The position numbers and the translations under genes were made by a program. Below are positions 40,060-49,626 of a stretch of DNA of 64,000 nucleotides, piece after piece. Source of the stretch: Prevotella sp. Lineage in GTDB: Bacteria > Bacteroidota > Bacteroidia > Bacteroidales > Bacteroidaceae. Where the stretch lies: NCBI GenBank assembly GCA_017471465.1, contig JAFUTI010000025.1:1-64000 (forward strand), written 5' to 3'. How positions within the stretch are numbered: position 1 is the first letter of the stretch; every line of letters begins with the position of its first letter. The notes beneath the pieces were generated by a model, which ran no database searches, was not told the DNA's origin, and worked only from the letters and a program-made list of their open reading frames with translations.

Positions 40060-41805
40060 ATGAAACGACTATTCCTTATTCTGACGTTATTAGCAGGCTA
40101 TATCACCATAAACGCTGCCGACGACTACAAACAGTCGAAGGAATACCTGACACTGCGCGACTCCATGCACCACGCCTTCAACAGCGGCGACAGTGCCCGT
40201 TTCTTCCCCGCCCTGAAGAACCTGCAGGACTACCTGCTGGCACAGGGCGACCTGCATGCCTACTATACGCAGCGATGCAACGAGATTGTGTTCCAGATGA
40301 ACCGCCAGCGCATCTTCGAGGCCTATAAGCTGGCACGCGAACTGACGAAGGAACTGTCAGAGAAGAAGCTCGACAAGGAGATGTACATGGCCTACAACAT
40401 GCTGGGACACCTGAACCGCTACTGCGGCAACAGGGAGACGGCGAAGGAGAACTTCCGCAAGGTCATCGGCATGATGGAAGAGGCAGGCTACTACGAGAGT
40501 ATGCCGCCCATCTACATGAACATCGTCAACGTGTCGCTGAACGACAACCCCGAGGAGGCCTCCGAGATGCTCGACAAAGCGAAGGAGATAGCCGAGAAAT
40601 ACGCACCGGAGCGCGTGTTCGACATCGAGACGCGTAAGACGCTGAGCTACTTCAACCGCGGCGACATACCACAGTTCCTGGAGGGCTACAAGAAATACCG
40701 CGAGGGCGTGGCCCAGGGCAAGAGCAGCGTCCACGGCCGTTCGATGGACGTCTACTACCAGGCCTGCATGGGCAATACCGACAAGGCGGTGGCAATGGCC
40801 CGCGAGGCCCTCGGCGAGGATGCCCACGAGGCGGTGACACTCATCTACGAACGGGCGGGCCGCTGGCGTGAGGCCTACGCGTCGCTGAAGAAGGAGGCCA
40901 CGGCCAACGACTCCATCAACAACGTCATCCTGAGCAACTCCATGCAGGGCTTCGGCGACGAGTTGCGCGTCTACGACGTCGAGCGGAAGGCCACCCACCA
41001 GCGGGCCGTCACGATGGCGGTCATCATCGTCCTGCTGCTGCTGCTCATCGTCGCCTTCATCTACATCACCCTCATCCGCCAGCGCCATATCAAACAGCTG
41101 AAGCGGGCCTACGAGCACGCTATGGAGTCGGACCGCATGAAGGACGCCTTCATCCGCAACATGAGCCATGAGGTGCGCACGCCGCTGAACGTCATCGCCG
41201 GCTTCGCCCAGGTGCTGGCCGACCCCGACCTGAGTCCTGACGCCGAGAAGCGCAAGGAGATGGCAGAGATCATCCAGAGGAACAACTACCTGATAACGAG
41301 TCATATAGACGAGATGATAGAGCTGGCTTTCAGCGAGTCGACGGGCGACATCGCCATGAACGACAAGGTGAGCATCAACACACTGCTGCAGCGACTGAAG
41401 AGTGAGAAGGAGAAATATGCTGCCGAGGGCGTCAGCATGGTGGTCAGCACGACACTGGGCGACGACTACACCATCACCACCAACCGCGACATGCTGCGCC
41501 GCACACTGACGAACCTGGTAGACAACGCACTGAAATACACAGAGAAGGGCACCATCACCCTGGGCGCCACCACCAGCGACGGCCGGCTGACGCTGACCGT
41601 CGAGGACACGGGCTGCGGCATACCGCCGGCAGAGGCCGAACATATCTTTGAGCGCTTCGTCAAGCTCGACACGTTCAAAGAGGGACTCGGACTGGGACTG
41701 CCCCTCTGCCGCATCATCGTCACACGTCTGGGCGGCACCATCAGTCTGGACACGACCTACCGGCGAGGAGCACGGTTCGTCATCACGCTGAACGCAGCAC
41801 TTTGA
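40060..41805 (+). CDS. TPR-containing sensor histidine kinase
   Basis: 581 residues. Signal peptide MKRLFLILTLLAGYITINA, periplasmic helical repeats of the TPR kind over about 25-310 (MAYNMLGHLNRYCGNRETAKENFRKV; DNPEEASEMLDKAKEIAEKY; GNTDKAVAMAREAL), one TM helix about 322-345 (MAVIIVLLLLLIVAFIYI), a short coiled coil, HisKA with NMSHEVRTPLNVIAGFAQVL (phospho-His about 371) and HATPase with LVDNALKYTE, VEDTGCGIP and GLGLGLPLCR. This layout is typical of Bacteroidota kinases. No partner regulator lies nearby. The kinase half resembles the one at 4363-6264. Confidence 0.9.
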   Translation: MKRLFLILTLLAGYITINAADDYKQSKEYLTLRDSMHHAFNSGDSARFFPALKNLQDYLLAQGDLHAYYTQRCNEIVFQMNRQRIFEAYKLARELTKELSEKKLDKEMYMAYNMLGHLNRYCGNRETAKENFRKVIGMMEEAGYYESMPPIYMNIVNVSLNDNPEEASEMLDKAKEIAEKYAPERVFDIETRKTLSYFNRGDIPQFLEGYKKYREGVAQGKSSVHGRSMDVYYQACMGNTDKAVAMAREALGEDAHEAVTLIYERAGRWREAYASLKKEATANDSINNVILSNSMQGFGDELRVYDVERKATHQRAVTMAVIIVLLLLLIVAFIYITLIRQRHIKQLKRAYEHAMESDRMKDAFIRNMSHEVRTPLNVIAGFAQVLADPDLSPDAEKRKEMAEIIQRNNYLITSHIDEMIELAFSESTGDIAMNDKVSINTLLQRLKSEKEKYAAEGVSMVVSTTLGDDYTITTNRDMLRRTLTNLVDNALKYTEKGTITLGATTSDGRLTLTVEDTGCGIPPAEAEHIFERFVKLDTFKEGLGLGLPLCRIIVTRLGGTISLDTTYRRGARFVITLNAAL

Positions 41806-41816
41806 GATATTTTATT

Positions 41817-41841
41817 CGAGGTACGAAGTGCGAGGTACCAA
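41817..41841. repeat. CGAGGTR heptamer array
   Basis: CGAGGTA, CGAAGTG, CGAGGTA, C just after the kinase stop. Same word as in alaS and near 63621. Confidence 0.7.
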
Positions 41842-41845
41842 CAAC

Positions 41846-43264
41846 TTAACGGACGGTCAGCCGGCGCACACCGCGATAGCTGACCGTCTGCTGTTTCTCC
41901 AGATAACGGATAATCAGGTCGTGCGTCAGGTCGTCGTAGGTGCGGCTCTCAACACCGTCCTGCTTGTTGGTAGAAGCCACGTAGCTGTTGGTCACCACAC
42001 GATACTTCTGCTTCATCTTCAGCGGACGGCCGTCGGCCGTCAGCAGACGGACACTGCCCACAAGGGTGGAGTCGGCAGCGTCGGGCGTCAGCTCGCAGCG
42101 CACACCGCTGACAAAGGGGAAGCTGCGCAGGCGATGCTGACTGCAGCTGACCATCAGGTCGGCAAGCTGCCGACCGGTGAGCGTCAGCACCACCGTCTTG
42201 TTGTCGAAGGGATCGAGGCGCAGCACGTCGAGCACGGTGATGTCGCCGGCAGGCAGCTGACCCAGGCGCACGCCGCCCGGGTTGGTCAGGGCGATGTCGG
42301 CCTCGAAGGCGTCGCGATAGGCATCGCAGATCATGCTGCCCAGCTCCTCCTTCACACCGAAGGGGGTCTCGGCACGGCCGACGACGCGGCTGAACCGCGG
42401 ACTCTCGCCAAAGGACGCCACGACGGAGGCCACCACACTATTTTTTCGCGGGTAGTCCCTGACGTCGAGATACTCCACACGCTTGTCGGTGACACGTCCG
42501 CTGTCGACGCCAAGGGTGACGTAGGCGGCACGGTTCAGGTAGCCGTTCGTCTGGGTGATGAGCACACCGTTATGCAGTGACTCGTCGGCCGACAGCTGCT
42601 TGTGGGTGTGGCCGCCGAGGATGACGTCGAACCACGGAAACTGGTCGGCCGTCTCGACATCGGTGAAATAGCCGAGATGCGACAGCAGGATGACGACGTC
42701 GCACTGGCGGCGCATCCACTCATACTGTCCCAACACCGTCGAGGCCTGCACGAAACGGATGCCGTGGAGGTTGTCGGGATGACTGCTGGGGATGCCGCTG
42801 GCTCCCACCTGGATGGCACCGACGACACCGACGCGGATGCCACCGACATCGAATGTCTGGCAGGGGGCCGTCGTGATGCCCACCGTGTCGTCGACCAGGA
42901 TGTTGGCACAGAGATAGCGGAAACCGCTGAGGCCGACGAGACGCGGCAGCGAACCGCTGTCGAACTCGTGGTTGCCGAGGGCGGAGGCATTGAAGCCCAC
43001 CAGATTCATCAGCGACACCATCGGGTACGCCGGTATCTCGTACTGGTCGTTAAGGGGGTTGCCCGTTCGGTTGTCGCCGGCGGAAAAGACGAGCAGGCCC
43101 GGGTCGACACTGCGCAGGCTGTCGACGAGCGCCGCCAGCTGGGGGAAGCGCTCGATGGAGGCGTGCATGTCGTTAGTGGCCAGAATGTGAATCTCACGCC
43201 GTTCGCCGTAGGTGGCGACGGTCAGCAGCAGGACTGCCATCAGCAGCATTGTTTTCTTTATCAT
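41846..43264 (-). CDS. 5'-nucleotidase / UshA-family metallophosphatase
   Basis: 472 residues. Signal peptide MIKKTMLLMAVLLLTVATYG, then a calcineurin-like phosphoesterase domain with metal ligands in HILATNDMHA, FSAGDNRTGN, SALGNHEFDSG, LLSHLGY and LGGHTHKQL, followed by a 5'-nucleotidase C-terminal domain (IALTNPGGVRLGQLPAGDIT). Expected to hydrolyse nucleotides or sugar nucleotides in the periplasm. Last gene of the minus-strand operon starting with the deacetylase. The canonical N-D-x-H-G reads N-D-M-H-A here. Confidence 0.9.
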   Translation of the reverse strand: MIKKTMLLMAVLLLTVATYGERREIHILATNDMHASIERFPQLAALVDSLRSVDPGLLVFSAGDNRTGNPLNDQYEIPAYPMVSLMNLVGFNASALGNHEFDSGSLPRLVGLSGFRYLCANILVDDTVGITTAPCQTFDVGGIRVGVVGAIQVGASGIPSSHPDNLHGIRFVQASTVLGQYEWMRRQCDVVILLSHLGYFTDVETADQFPWFDVILGGHTHKQLSADESLHNGVLITQTNGYLNRAAYVTLGVDSGRVTDKRVEYLDVRDYPRKNSVVASVVASFGESPRFSRVVGRAETPFGVKEELGSMICDAYRDAFEADIALTNPGGVRLGQLPAGDITVLDVLRLDPFDNKTVVLTLTGRQLADLMVSCSQHRLRSFPFVSGVRCELTPDAADSTLVGSVRLLTADGRPLKMKQKYRVVTNSYVASTNKQDGVESRTYDDLTHDLIIRYLEKQQTVSYRGVRRLTVR

Positions 43265-43266
43265 AT

Positions 43267-43291
43267 ATCTAAACTCCTAAACTCCTAAACT
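43267..43291. repeat. CTAAACTC octamer array
   Basis: Three CTAAACTC units between the nucleotidase and hydrolase genes. Its complement AGGAGTTT is close to the AGGAGTTA array at 55750. Confidence 0.65.
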
Positions 43292-43292
43292 C

Positions 43293-44471
43293 CTACAAAT
43301 TCCTCCCAAAGAACTGCAGAATTCGCTCCTGAGCTCGCAACGGACAGCTGTGAGGCATGTCCCAGATTTCAGTCTCCAGCCGGTCGTCGGCCCCCTGCGA
43401 GCGCCAGACGTCGTGCATCATAGCAAAGGCCTTCTCCACCCCCGGCACGTGAAACAGCTTGTCCTGCGAACCGTTGATGAAGAGCATGGCCCGCGGACAG
43501 GCCAGCGAGGCCACATGCGGGTGGTCGAGCCAGCGGCGCAGACCGGGGAAGCAGTTGGCAAAGCCGCCATTCTCGGTGCGGCTGTACTTGAACGACATTT
43601 GCTCGTCGGTGGTCGTCATCCAGCAGATGGCGGCGCCGGCCTTGATGCGGTCGCTCAGGGCGGCGAGCATCCACGCCCGGTAGCCGCCCATCGAACAGCC
43701 GGCACAGCCGATGCGCCTGGCGTCCACCTCGGGCATCTGCGCCAGCAGCTCCGTTCCACTCAGGTCGTCGTAGGTCATATAGGCACTGAGGTCGATGCCG
43801 TACATCATCATGTTGCCGGCAATCATGTCATAGCGGTCGCGACGTGGTCCCTCCTGCTGACCGCGCTCGCCCCACATCGGGGCGTCGGCGGAGAAGACGA
43901 CATAGCCGTGGCGCGCCAGATAGTCGCCCAGGAACTGACTTTCATAGAGGCTCCGCACCCACTCGTCGGCATCCTTGATGACCGTCGAGTCTTCACAGGC
44001 CAGAGGGCGGATCATCTTCTCCTTGCCGATGAAGAGGTGGCCGCCGTGGTCGTGGAGCAGGTTGACGGCAGGGAAGGGGCCCTCGCCGTCGGGTATCAGC
44101 ACGTAGGCCGGCACGGTATAGTAGCGCGACAGGCGCAGCTCGAGCTTGCGGGCGGTATAGCCGTCGCGCCGCTCCTCGAAGAGCACCTTCACGTCGTAAC
44201 CGTCGGAAGCCGGAGGCGGCGTGAGCATACAGTCGAAGACACGCTGGCGGGCGGCACGTCGCCACTCGTCGAAATCGGTGATAGGGCTGTTGCCCCAGGC
44301 CATCGGGAATGTCAGGTCCTTCAGCAGCGAGTCGGCATAGACAGGGAGGTTGCGTTTGAACTCATACTTCGTCCGCTTCTGCGCCACAGCACAGAAGCTA
44401 AAGGCGAAAAGCCAAAAGCCAACGACAAACAGGCGGCGGCCCTTGACAGCAAGAAACAAGCGGCGCCTCAT
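43293..44471 (-). CDS. Secreted alpha/beta-hydrolase (Abhydrolase_7 / dienelactone hydrolase-like)
   Basis: 392 residues. N-terminal export signal with core FVVGFWLFAFSFCAVA, whose codons are built from a GCTTTTG heptamer repeat. Catalytic triad: nucleophile Ser in IGCAGCSMGGYRAW (about 248), Asp in FINGSQDKLFHVPG, His in WDMPHSCPLRAQE. The long N-terminal region (FPAVNLLHDHGGHLFIGKEK) is as in Abhydrolase_7 family proteins, some of which act as acetyl-xylan or other carbohydrate esterases. Substrate unknown. Its start overlaps the MerR regulator stop by 4 bp, so the two are translationally coupled. Confidence 0.82.
   Translation of the reverse strand: MRRRLFLAVKGRRLFVVGFWLFAFSFCAVAQKRTKYEFKRNLPVYADSLLKDLTFPMAWGNSPITDFDEWRRAARQRVFDCMLTPPPASDGYDVKVLFEERRDGYTARKLELRLSRYYTVPAYVLIPDGEGPFPAVNLLHDHGGHLFIGKEKMIRPLACEDSTVIKDADEWVRSLYESQFLGDYLARHGYVVFSADAPMWGERGQQEGPRRDRYDMIAGNMMMYGIDLSAYMTYDDLSGTELLAQMPEVDARRIGCAGCSMGGYRAWMLAALSDRIKAGAAICWMTTTDEQMSFKYSRTENGGFANCFPGLRRWLDHPHVASLACPRAMLFINGSQDKLFHVPGVEKAFAMMHDVWRSQGADDRLETEIWDMPHSCPLRAQERILQFFGRNL
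44391..44424. repeat. GCCAAAA heptamer array within the hydrolase signal peptide
   Basis: Plus strand CTAAAGGCGAAAAGCCAAAAGCCAACG; on the coding strand it gives G-F-W-L-F-A-F-S-F, the hydrophobic core of the signal peptide. Confidence 0.6.
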
Positions 44472-44818
44472 TGCAGATAGTCGAGTTGGTGCTTCAGCGC
44501 CTGCAGCTCGTCGCGCACACCGATGAGGCGTGTCAGCACGTCGGCCGTGCGGTCGGCACCGTCGCGGTTGCTGTTGATAACCTTCTTCGCAGCAGCCAAC
44601 TTGAAGCCGCGCACCTTCACCAGGTTGTGGATGAGCCTGATCTGCTCGATATCCTTCTCCTGATACTGGCGCACCTTGGCCGATCCGCTGGTCTTCGGCT
44701 TCAGGAAGGGGAACTCCGTCTCCCAGTAGCGTAACGTGCTCTCGTTAAGGCCAAACATCGCGGCTACCTCCTTGATGCTGTAATAGAGCTTCTGTGGTTT
44801 GTATTCGTTCAGTGCCAT
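44468..44818 (-). CDS. MerR-family transcriptional regulator
   Basis: 116 residues. Winged helix with YYSIKEVAAMFGLNESTLRYWETEFPFLKP (residues about 12-41), the MerR helix-turn-helix and R-Y-W-E-x-E-F, then RQYQEKDIEQIRLIHNLVKVRGFKLAAAKKVI and a C-terminal dimerisation coil. No Cys-based effector domain, so effector unknown. Small MerR proteins of this type are widely conserved in Bacteroidota. It sits between GT2 and the hydrolase gene in the operon (3-bp gap upstream, 4-bp overlap downstream). Confidence 0.9.
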   Translation of the reverse strand: MALNEYKPQKLYYSIKEVAAMFGLNESTLRYWETEFPFLKPKTSGSAKVRQYQEKDIEQIRLIHNLVKVRGFKLAAAKKVINSNRDGADRTADVLTRLIGVRDELQALKHQLDYLQ

Positions 44819-44821
44819 ATA

Positions 44822-45766
44822 TTAGTTCTTTAAGATTTCCTGTATATGATACAGCGGACGCTGTTTCACCTCGATAAAGATCTTGCCGATATAAGCACCC
44901 ATGATGCCCATCGAGATGAGGATGAAGCCGCCGACCAACCAGATGGAGAGGATGAGCGACGCCCAGCCAGGAACGGCTGTACCGTTGATGAGCGAATAAG
45001 CCACGTAGACAGCGATGCCGAAAGCGATGACCAGAAACAGCAGACCGATGTTGAAGATGAGATACAGCGGCTTGACAGAGAAGGCCGTGATACCGTTGAG
45101 GGCCAGACTGAGCATCTTTCCTAATGTGTACTTCGACTGTCCGGCATAACGTTCACTGATGACATCGTCGACGGTGGTATGCGGCAGACCTATCATGGGA
45201 ATCAGACCGCGCAGGTAGAGGTTATGCTCAGGATAGGTGGCGAGCATGTCGAGGGCGCGGCGGCTGAGGAGACGGAAGTCGGCATGGTTGTAGATGCTCT
45301 CGACGTCCATCGAACTCTGAATCTTATAAAAGGCCTGGGCCGTCAGCCGCTTCAGCAGCGGGTCGGCCTGCCGCGACACCTTCACACCGTAGACGATGTC
45401 GTGGCCGGCAGCCAGCTCCTTCACCATCTGGGGGATACACTCGATGTCGTCCTGCAGGTCGGCATCGATGGTGACGATGGCGTCGGCCCATTCGCGGACG
45501 GTCATCATGCCGGCCATGATGGCGTTCTGATGGCCTACGTTATGGGCCAGGTTGATGCCGCACACATACTTGTTCTCACGGTGCTGTTCGCTGATAATCT
45601 CCCACGTACGGTCGCGGCTGCCATCGTTGACGAACACCATCATCGAGTCTTCACTGATGAGCTTTTCCTTGATCATACGCTCGAAGAGAGCCGTCAGCCG
45701 CTCCACGCTGTGGCGCAGCACCTCCTCTTCGTTATAGCATGGCGAAACAGTTGCTAACTTAATCAT
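44822..45766 (-). CDS. Family 2 glycosyltransferase, GtrB/dolichyl-phosphate mannose synthase-like
   Basis: 314 residues. GT-A domain: LATVSPCYNEEEVLRHS, VNDGSRDRTWEII, IVTIDADLQDDIECIPQMV (D-x-D) and VYGVKVSRQADP, KRLTAQAFYKI. Two C-terminal TM helices (LIFNIGLLFLVIAFGIAVYV; LIVGGFILISMGIMGAYIG-like), ending KQRPLYHIQEI. Such enzymes move a sugar from a nucleotide donor to polyprenyl phosphate for later use in glycan modification. With the deacetylase upstream it suggests a cell-surface glycan or lipid A modification role. Confidence 0.9.
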   Translation of the reverse strand: MIKLATVSPCYNEEEVLRHSVERLTALFERMIKEKLISEDSMMVFVNDGSRDRTWEIISEQHRENKYVCGINLAHNVGHQNAIMAGMMTVREWADAIVTIDADLQDDIECIPQMVKELAAGHDIVYGVKVSRQADPLLKRLTAQAFYKIQSSMDVESIYNHADFRLLSRRALDMLATYPEHNLYLRGLIPMIGLPHTTVDDVISERYAGQSKYTLGKMLSLALNGITAFSVKPLYLIFNIGLLFLVIAFGIAVYVAYSLINGTAVPGWASLILSIWLVGGFILISMGIMGAYIGKIFIEVKQRPLYHIQEILKN

Positions 45767-45780
45767 TCTTTTTATTTCGT

Positions 45781-45812
45781 TATCACGTCATGACGCCATC
45801 ACGTTATGACGA
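45781..45812. repeat. CATAACGT-type octamer array at the deacetylase stop
   Basis: Minus strand CATAACGT, GATGGCGT, CATGACGT, GATAACG. It encodes the last residues (HNVMAS) and stop of the deacetylase. The same word lies at the menD start. Confidence 0.65.
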
Positions 45813-46576
45813 TTCACAAATTCATTATAGGTGATAAACTCGTGGCCACGGCCCTTGAGCATCTTGACCAGACGGTCGAGACGGTCGCACATCTGCTGCC
45901 CGCTGTGGTTGCGGATGATGAACGGCATCTTGAACTCCGGGTGCTCCTTCAGCTGGAAAAACTCCCACGGATGGAAATAGGTGACGAAATAACCGTCGTG
46001 GCGCAGCACGCGGCGCACCATCGCGTGATACAGTCCCTCGGGCAGGTTGTGCAGCGACAGCCAGAAGAGCGGGAAACGCAGCCAGGGCGTCACCGAGGCC
46101 GGAATCTGCATGACACCGTCCTTCATAAACCACGTGCGGGGCGCCGTCAAGTGCATATAACGGCCAGGGATGAAGGCGGGGTTGAGCGATGAGTTGTAGC
46201 GGTAGCCCACACGCTTGATCTCGGACTCGACGACAGGGAACATGCGCGGCTGACGATAGCCGGTGACGGTACGGCCGGTGACACGCTCGACAATCTCCTT
46301 GGAACGGGCGAAGTCGGTCTCACAGGGTTGCCAGTGGTCGACGCCGTGGCAGGCCACCTCGTGTCCCTCGTCCATGATGCGCTGCATCACCTCGGGAGCG
46401 TTCTCGGCAAAATTGCCGGTGCAGAAGAACGTCGCCCTGACGCCATTCTGCTTCAACACGTCGAGGATACGGTTCGTGCCGACCTTCGAGACGGCCATCC
46501 CCTGCTCCAGCGAGAAGTCTACCCCGTGCTCGCGGGGCACATCGAACTCCTCGGTGTCAAAACTCAGTAGTATCAT
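45788..46576 (-). CDS. Polysaccharide deacetylase (NodB-like)
   Basis: 262 residues, no signal peptide. NodB-fold motifs: ILLSFDTEEFD (catalytic D-T-E), ATFFCTGNFAE, HEVACHGVDHWQP (H-x-x-x-H metal site, here H-G-V-D-H), TGYRQPRMFP and FHPWEF. The internal pattern fits deacetylases that act on polysaccharide or lipid-linked sugar intermediates (PgaB/ArnD-like). First gene of the operon with GT2, MerR, hydrolase and nucleotidase. Its last six codons are made of an octamer repeat. Confidence 0.88.
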   Translation of the reverse strand: MILLSFDTEEFDVPREHGVDFSLEQGMAVSKVGTNRILDVLKQNGVRATFFCTGNFAENAPEVMQRIMDEGHEVACHGVDHWQPCETDFARSKEIVERVTGRTVTGYRQPRMFPVVESEIKRVGYRYNSSLNPAFIPGRYMHLTAPRTWFMKDGVMQIPASVTPWLRFPLFWLSLHNLPEGLYHAMVRRVLRHDGYFVTYFHPWEFFQLKEHPEFKMPFIIRNHSGQQMCDRLDRLVKMLKGRGHEFITYNEFVNRHNVMAS

Positions 46577-46601
46577 ATTGCCTAAAGCTTACTTTCGACT
46601 G

Positions 46602-46609
46602 CAAAATTA
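46602..46609 (-). promoter_or_regulatory. -7 box of the deacetylase operon
   Basis: Minus-strand TAATTTTG, 25 bp before the start codon. Confidence 0.6.
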
Positions 46610-46651
46610 TATAAAAAAATCAAGAATCGGCAGATTTTAAGAAATATTTCG

Positions 46652-46659
46652 TACCTTTG
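46652..46659 (+). promoter_or_regulatory. -7 box of alaS
   Basis: TACCTTTG, 30 bp before ATG 46690. Confidence 0.7.
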
Positions 46660-46689
46660 CAGCCAAATTATCAAATCGTAAAGAAAAAG

Positions 46690-49482
46690 ATGACAGCAAA
46701 AGAAATCCGCGACTCGTTCAAACAGTTCTTCGAGTCGAAGCAGCATGCCATCGTGCCTTCGGCACCGATGGTCATTAAAGACGACCCCACGCTGATGTTC
46801 ACCAATGCCGGCATGAACCAGTGGAAGGATATCATCCTCGGCACCCGCGACCCGGAGCCGCGCCGACGCGCCGACACACAGAAATGCCTGCGCGTCAGCG
46901 GTAAGCACAACGACCTGGAGGAGGTGGGCCACGACACGTACCACCACACGATGTTCGAGATGCTCGGCAACTGGTCGTTCGGCGACTACTTCAAGGAGGG
47001 CGCTATCGACATGGCCTGGGAATACCTGGTCGACGTGCTGAAACTGAACCCCGAAGACCTGTACGTCACCGTCTTCGAGGGCGACCCGAAGGAGGGACTG
47101 GAGCGCGACGACGAGGCCGCCGGCTACTGGCTGAAGCACGTGCCTGCCGACCACATCATCAACGGCAACAAGCACGACAACTTCTGGGAGATGGGCGACA
47201 CGGGACCCTGCGGTCCCTGCTCGGAGATTCATGTCGACTCACGTCCCGAAGATGAGAAGAAGACCGGCAAACCCGGCCGTGAGCTGGTGAACCAGGACGA
47301 CCCGCAGGTCATCGAGATATGGAACCTCGTCTTCATGCAATATAACCGCAAGGCCGACGGCTCACTGGAGAAACTCTCCATGAATGTCATCGACACGGGT
47401 ATGGGCTTCGAGCGTCTGGTGCGTATGCTGCAGGGTAAGCACTCGAACTACGACACCGACGTGTTCCAGCCCATCATCAAGGCTGAACAGCAGATTACCG
47501 GCCTGAAATACACGACGTATGAAGAGGATATGTCGAGGTGCGAGGTACGAGGTGCGAGGTGCGAGAATAGTTCAAATGCAGAAGAAGAGGACGTACAAGG
47601 TAATCTCGTACCTCGTACCTCGAACCTCGAACCTCGAGAACAAGAACAAATCAATGTCGCCATGCGCGTCTGCGCCGACCACCTGCGCGCCGTCAGCTTC
47701 TCCATAGCCGACGGCCAGCTGCCGTCGAACGCCAAGGCCGGCTACGTCATCCGCCGCATCCTGCGCCGCGCCGTCCGCTATGCCTACACGTTCCTCGGAC
47801 AGAAGGAGGCCTTCCTCTACAAACTCCTGCCGACGCTCGTCGAGGAGATGGGCGACGCCTTCCCCGAACTGAAAGCCCAGCAGACGCTCATCGCCAAGGT
47901 AATCAAGGAGGAGGAAGACAGCTTCCTGCGTACTCTCGACAAGGGTATCCAGCTGTTGGATAAAGCCATGAGTGAAATAAAAGAGAAGGCGGCAGCCAAC
48001 TCTCAACTTTCAACTCTCAACTCTCAACTGGTTTTGGATGGCGTTCAGGCCTTCCGCCTCTTCGACACCTACGGCTTCCCCCTCGACCTGACGGAGCTCA
48101 TCTGCCGCGAAAACGGTTTTTCTGTCGACGAGGAGCAGTTCCAGGTGGAGATGCAGAAGCAGAAGGAGCGCGCCCGCAATGCCGCTCAGGTCGAGAACAG
48201 CGACTGGGTGACTGTGGGCGGCGATTCTGTCGCTGCCACCGAACAGCAGTTCGTAGGCTACGACTACTCGGAATACACGTGCCATATCCTGCGCTACCGC
48301 AAGGTGACACAGAAGAAGAACGAATACTACGAGCTGGTGCTCGACTACACCCCGTTCTACGGTGAGATGGGCGGACAGGTGGGCGACCAGGGTGTACTCG
48401 TCTCTGAGAACGAGACCATTGAGGTTATCGATTCGAAGCGCGAGAACGGCCAGACCGTACATATCGTCAGGCAGCTGCCGAAAGAGCCGACAGCCGAGTT
48501 CATGGCCTGCGTCGACACCGACAAGCGCAACGCCTCGGCAGCCAACCACACGGCAACACACCTGTTGGACTATGCCCTGAAGCAGGTGCTGGGCGACCAT
48601 GTGGAGCAGAAGGGTTCGTTCGTCAGCCCCGACACCCTGCGTTTCGACTTCTCGCACTTCGAGAAGGTCAGCGACGAGCAGCTGCGTGAGGTAGAACGTA
48701 TCGTCAACGACATGATCCGTCAGGACCTGCCTCGCGACGAACACCGCGACATGCCGATGGAAGAAGCGAAGAAGCTGGGCGCCATCGCCCTGTTTGGCGA
48801 GAAGTACGGCGACAAGGTTCGCGTGATGCGCTTCGGTCCGTCGTGCGAGCTCTGCGGTGGTATCCACGCCACCTCGACGGGTCGTATCGGCTTCTTCAAG
48901 ATCATCAGCGAGAGCAGTGTGGCCGCCGGCATCCGACGCATTGAGGCCAAGACAGGCCGCGAATGTGAGGAACTGCTCTATCAGATGGAGGACATGCTAA
49001 AGGACATCAAGTCGTTCTTCAACAACGCCAAGGACCTGCAGGCTGTCATCCAGAAATATATAGAGGAACACGACCACATGAAGAAGGAAATCGAAGGTTT
49101 CCAGGCACAGGCCGTGGAGCGTGCCGCCAAGCAGTTGGTAGAGAAAGCTCGCACCATCAACGGTGTAACGGTCATTGCCAAAGTCATCCCGATGTCGCCT
49201 GCTGCCGCCAAGGATCTGGCTTTCAAGGTGCGTGCTACGGTCGAAGGGTCGCTGCTCTGTGTCATCGGCTCTCACGACAACAACAAGCCCCAGCTCACCA
49301 TCATGATGAGCGACGATATGGTATCAGAACACGGCCTGAACGCCGGACAGATGGTGCGCGAGGCTGCCAAGCTTATTCAGGGTGGCGGTGGCGGACAGCC
49401 GCACTTCGCCCAGGCTGGCGGCAAGTGCGCCGACGGGCTGAGCGCTGCCGTGGACAAAGTCATCGAACTGGCAAATTTGTAA
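46690..49482 (+). CDS. alaS: Alanyl-tRNA synthetase
   Basis: 930 residues from ATG 46690 ([20 protein letters not shown]). Class II core: [55 protein letters not shown]; editing domain with [15 protein letters not shown] and [16 protein letters not shown] (H-x3-H plus C-x3-H zinc site); C-Ala domain ending [15 protein letters not shown]. Two in-frame insertions of repeat DNA stand out: residues about 281-317, reading [11 protein letters not shown] ... [12 protein letters not shown], made of inverted CGAGGTR heptamers; and about 438-447, reading [11 protein letters not shown], made of TCTCAAC heptamers. Both fall between conserved blocks, so the enzyme is probably active. Confidence 0.95.
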   Translation: MTAKEIRDSFKQFFESKQHAIVPSAPMVIKDDPTLMFTNAGMNQWKDIILGTRDPEPRRRADTQKCLRVSGKHNDLEEVGHDTYHHTMFEMLGNWSFGDYFKEGAIDMAWEYLVDVLKLNPEDLYVTVFEGDPKEGLERDDEAAGYWLKHVPADHIINGNKHDNFWEMGDTGPCGPCSEIHVDSRPEDEKKTGKPGRELVNQDDPQVIEIWNLVFMQYNRKADGSLEKLSMNVIDTGMGFERLVRMLQGKHSNYDTDVFQPIIKAEQQITGLKYTTYEEDMSRCEVRGARCENSSNAEEEDVQGNLVPRTSNLEPREQEQINVAMRVCADHLRAVSFSIADGQLPSNAKAGYVIRRILRRAVRYAYTFLGQKEAFLYKLLPTLVEEMGDAFPELKAQQTLIAKVIKEEEDSFLRTLDKGIQLLDKAMSEIKEKAAANSQLSTLNSQLVLDGVQAFRLFDTYGFPLDLTELICRENGFSVDEEQFQVEMQKQKERARNAAQVENSDWVTVGGDSVAATEQQFVGYDYSEYTCHILRYRKVTQKKNEYYELVLDYTPFYGEMGGQVGDQGVLVSENETIEVIDSKRENGQTVHIVRQLPKEPTAEFMACVDTDKRNASAANHTATHLLDYALKQVLGDHVEQKGSFVSPDTLRFDFSHFEKVSDEQLREVERIVNDMIRQDLPRDEHRDMPMEEAKKLGAIALFGEKYGDKVRVMRFGPSCELCGGIHATSTGRIGFFKIISESSVAAGIRRIEAKTGRECEELLYQMEDMLKDIKSFFNNAKDLQAVIQKYIEEHDHMKKEIEGFQAQAVERAAKQLVEKARTINGVTVIAKVIPMSPAAAKDLAFKVRATVEGSLLCVIGSHDNNKPQLTIMMSDDMVSEHGLNAGQMVREAAKLIQGGGGGQPHFAQAGGKCADGLSAAVDKVIELANL
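47534..47640. repeat. Inverted CGAGGTR heptamer arrays inside alaS
   Basis: Left arm: CGAGGTG, CGAGGTA, CGAGGTG, CGAGGTG, CGAG. Right arm: CTCGTAC-type units (CTCGTAC, CTCGTAC, CTCGAAC, CTCGAAC, CTCGAG). A 45-bp centre separates them. All in frame with alaS. Confidence 0.85.
47998..48031. repeat. TCTCAAC heptamer array inside alaS
   Basis: TCTCAAC, TTTCAAC, TCTCAAC, TCTCAAC, TGG: four heptamer units in frame, encoding [10 protein letters not shown]. Confidence 0.8.
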
Positions 49483-49509
49483 ATCTGACACTTATACACA
49501 CTTTTTGAG

Positions 49510-49542
49510 AAAGGAGCCGGCAGCTGTCGGCTCCTTTCTTGT
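49510..49542 (+). terminator. Terminator of alaS
   Basis: AAAGGAGCCG (49510-49519) and CGGCTCCTTT (49528-49537) with an 8-nt loop, then CTTGTT. Confidence 0.85.
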
Positions 49543-49594
49543 TAATAATCATTAAACAAACAGGGGCTATAAACATTGTGTCAATAAAATTCCT

Positions 49595-49602
49595 TACATT
49601 TG
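49595..49602 (+). promoter_or_regulatory. -7 box of the fimbrial operon
   Basis: TACATTTG with a TTG at 49576-49578 as the -33 element; 24 bp before ATG 49627. Confidence 0.7.
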
Positions 49603-49626
49603 TTGATTGCAATAATAATCCCGACT

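Noticed and set aside
40357-41643. 428-residue frame antisense to the TPR kinase
   Set aside because: Shadow frame; the plus-strand kinase has signal peptide, TM, HisKA and HATPase motifs.
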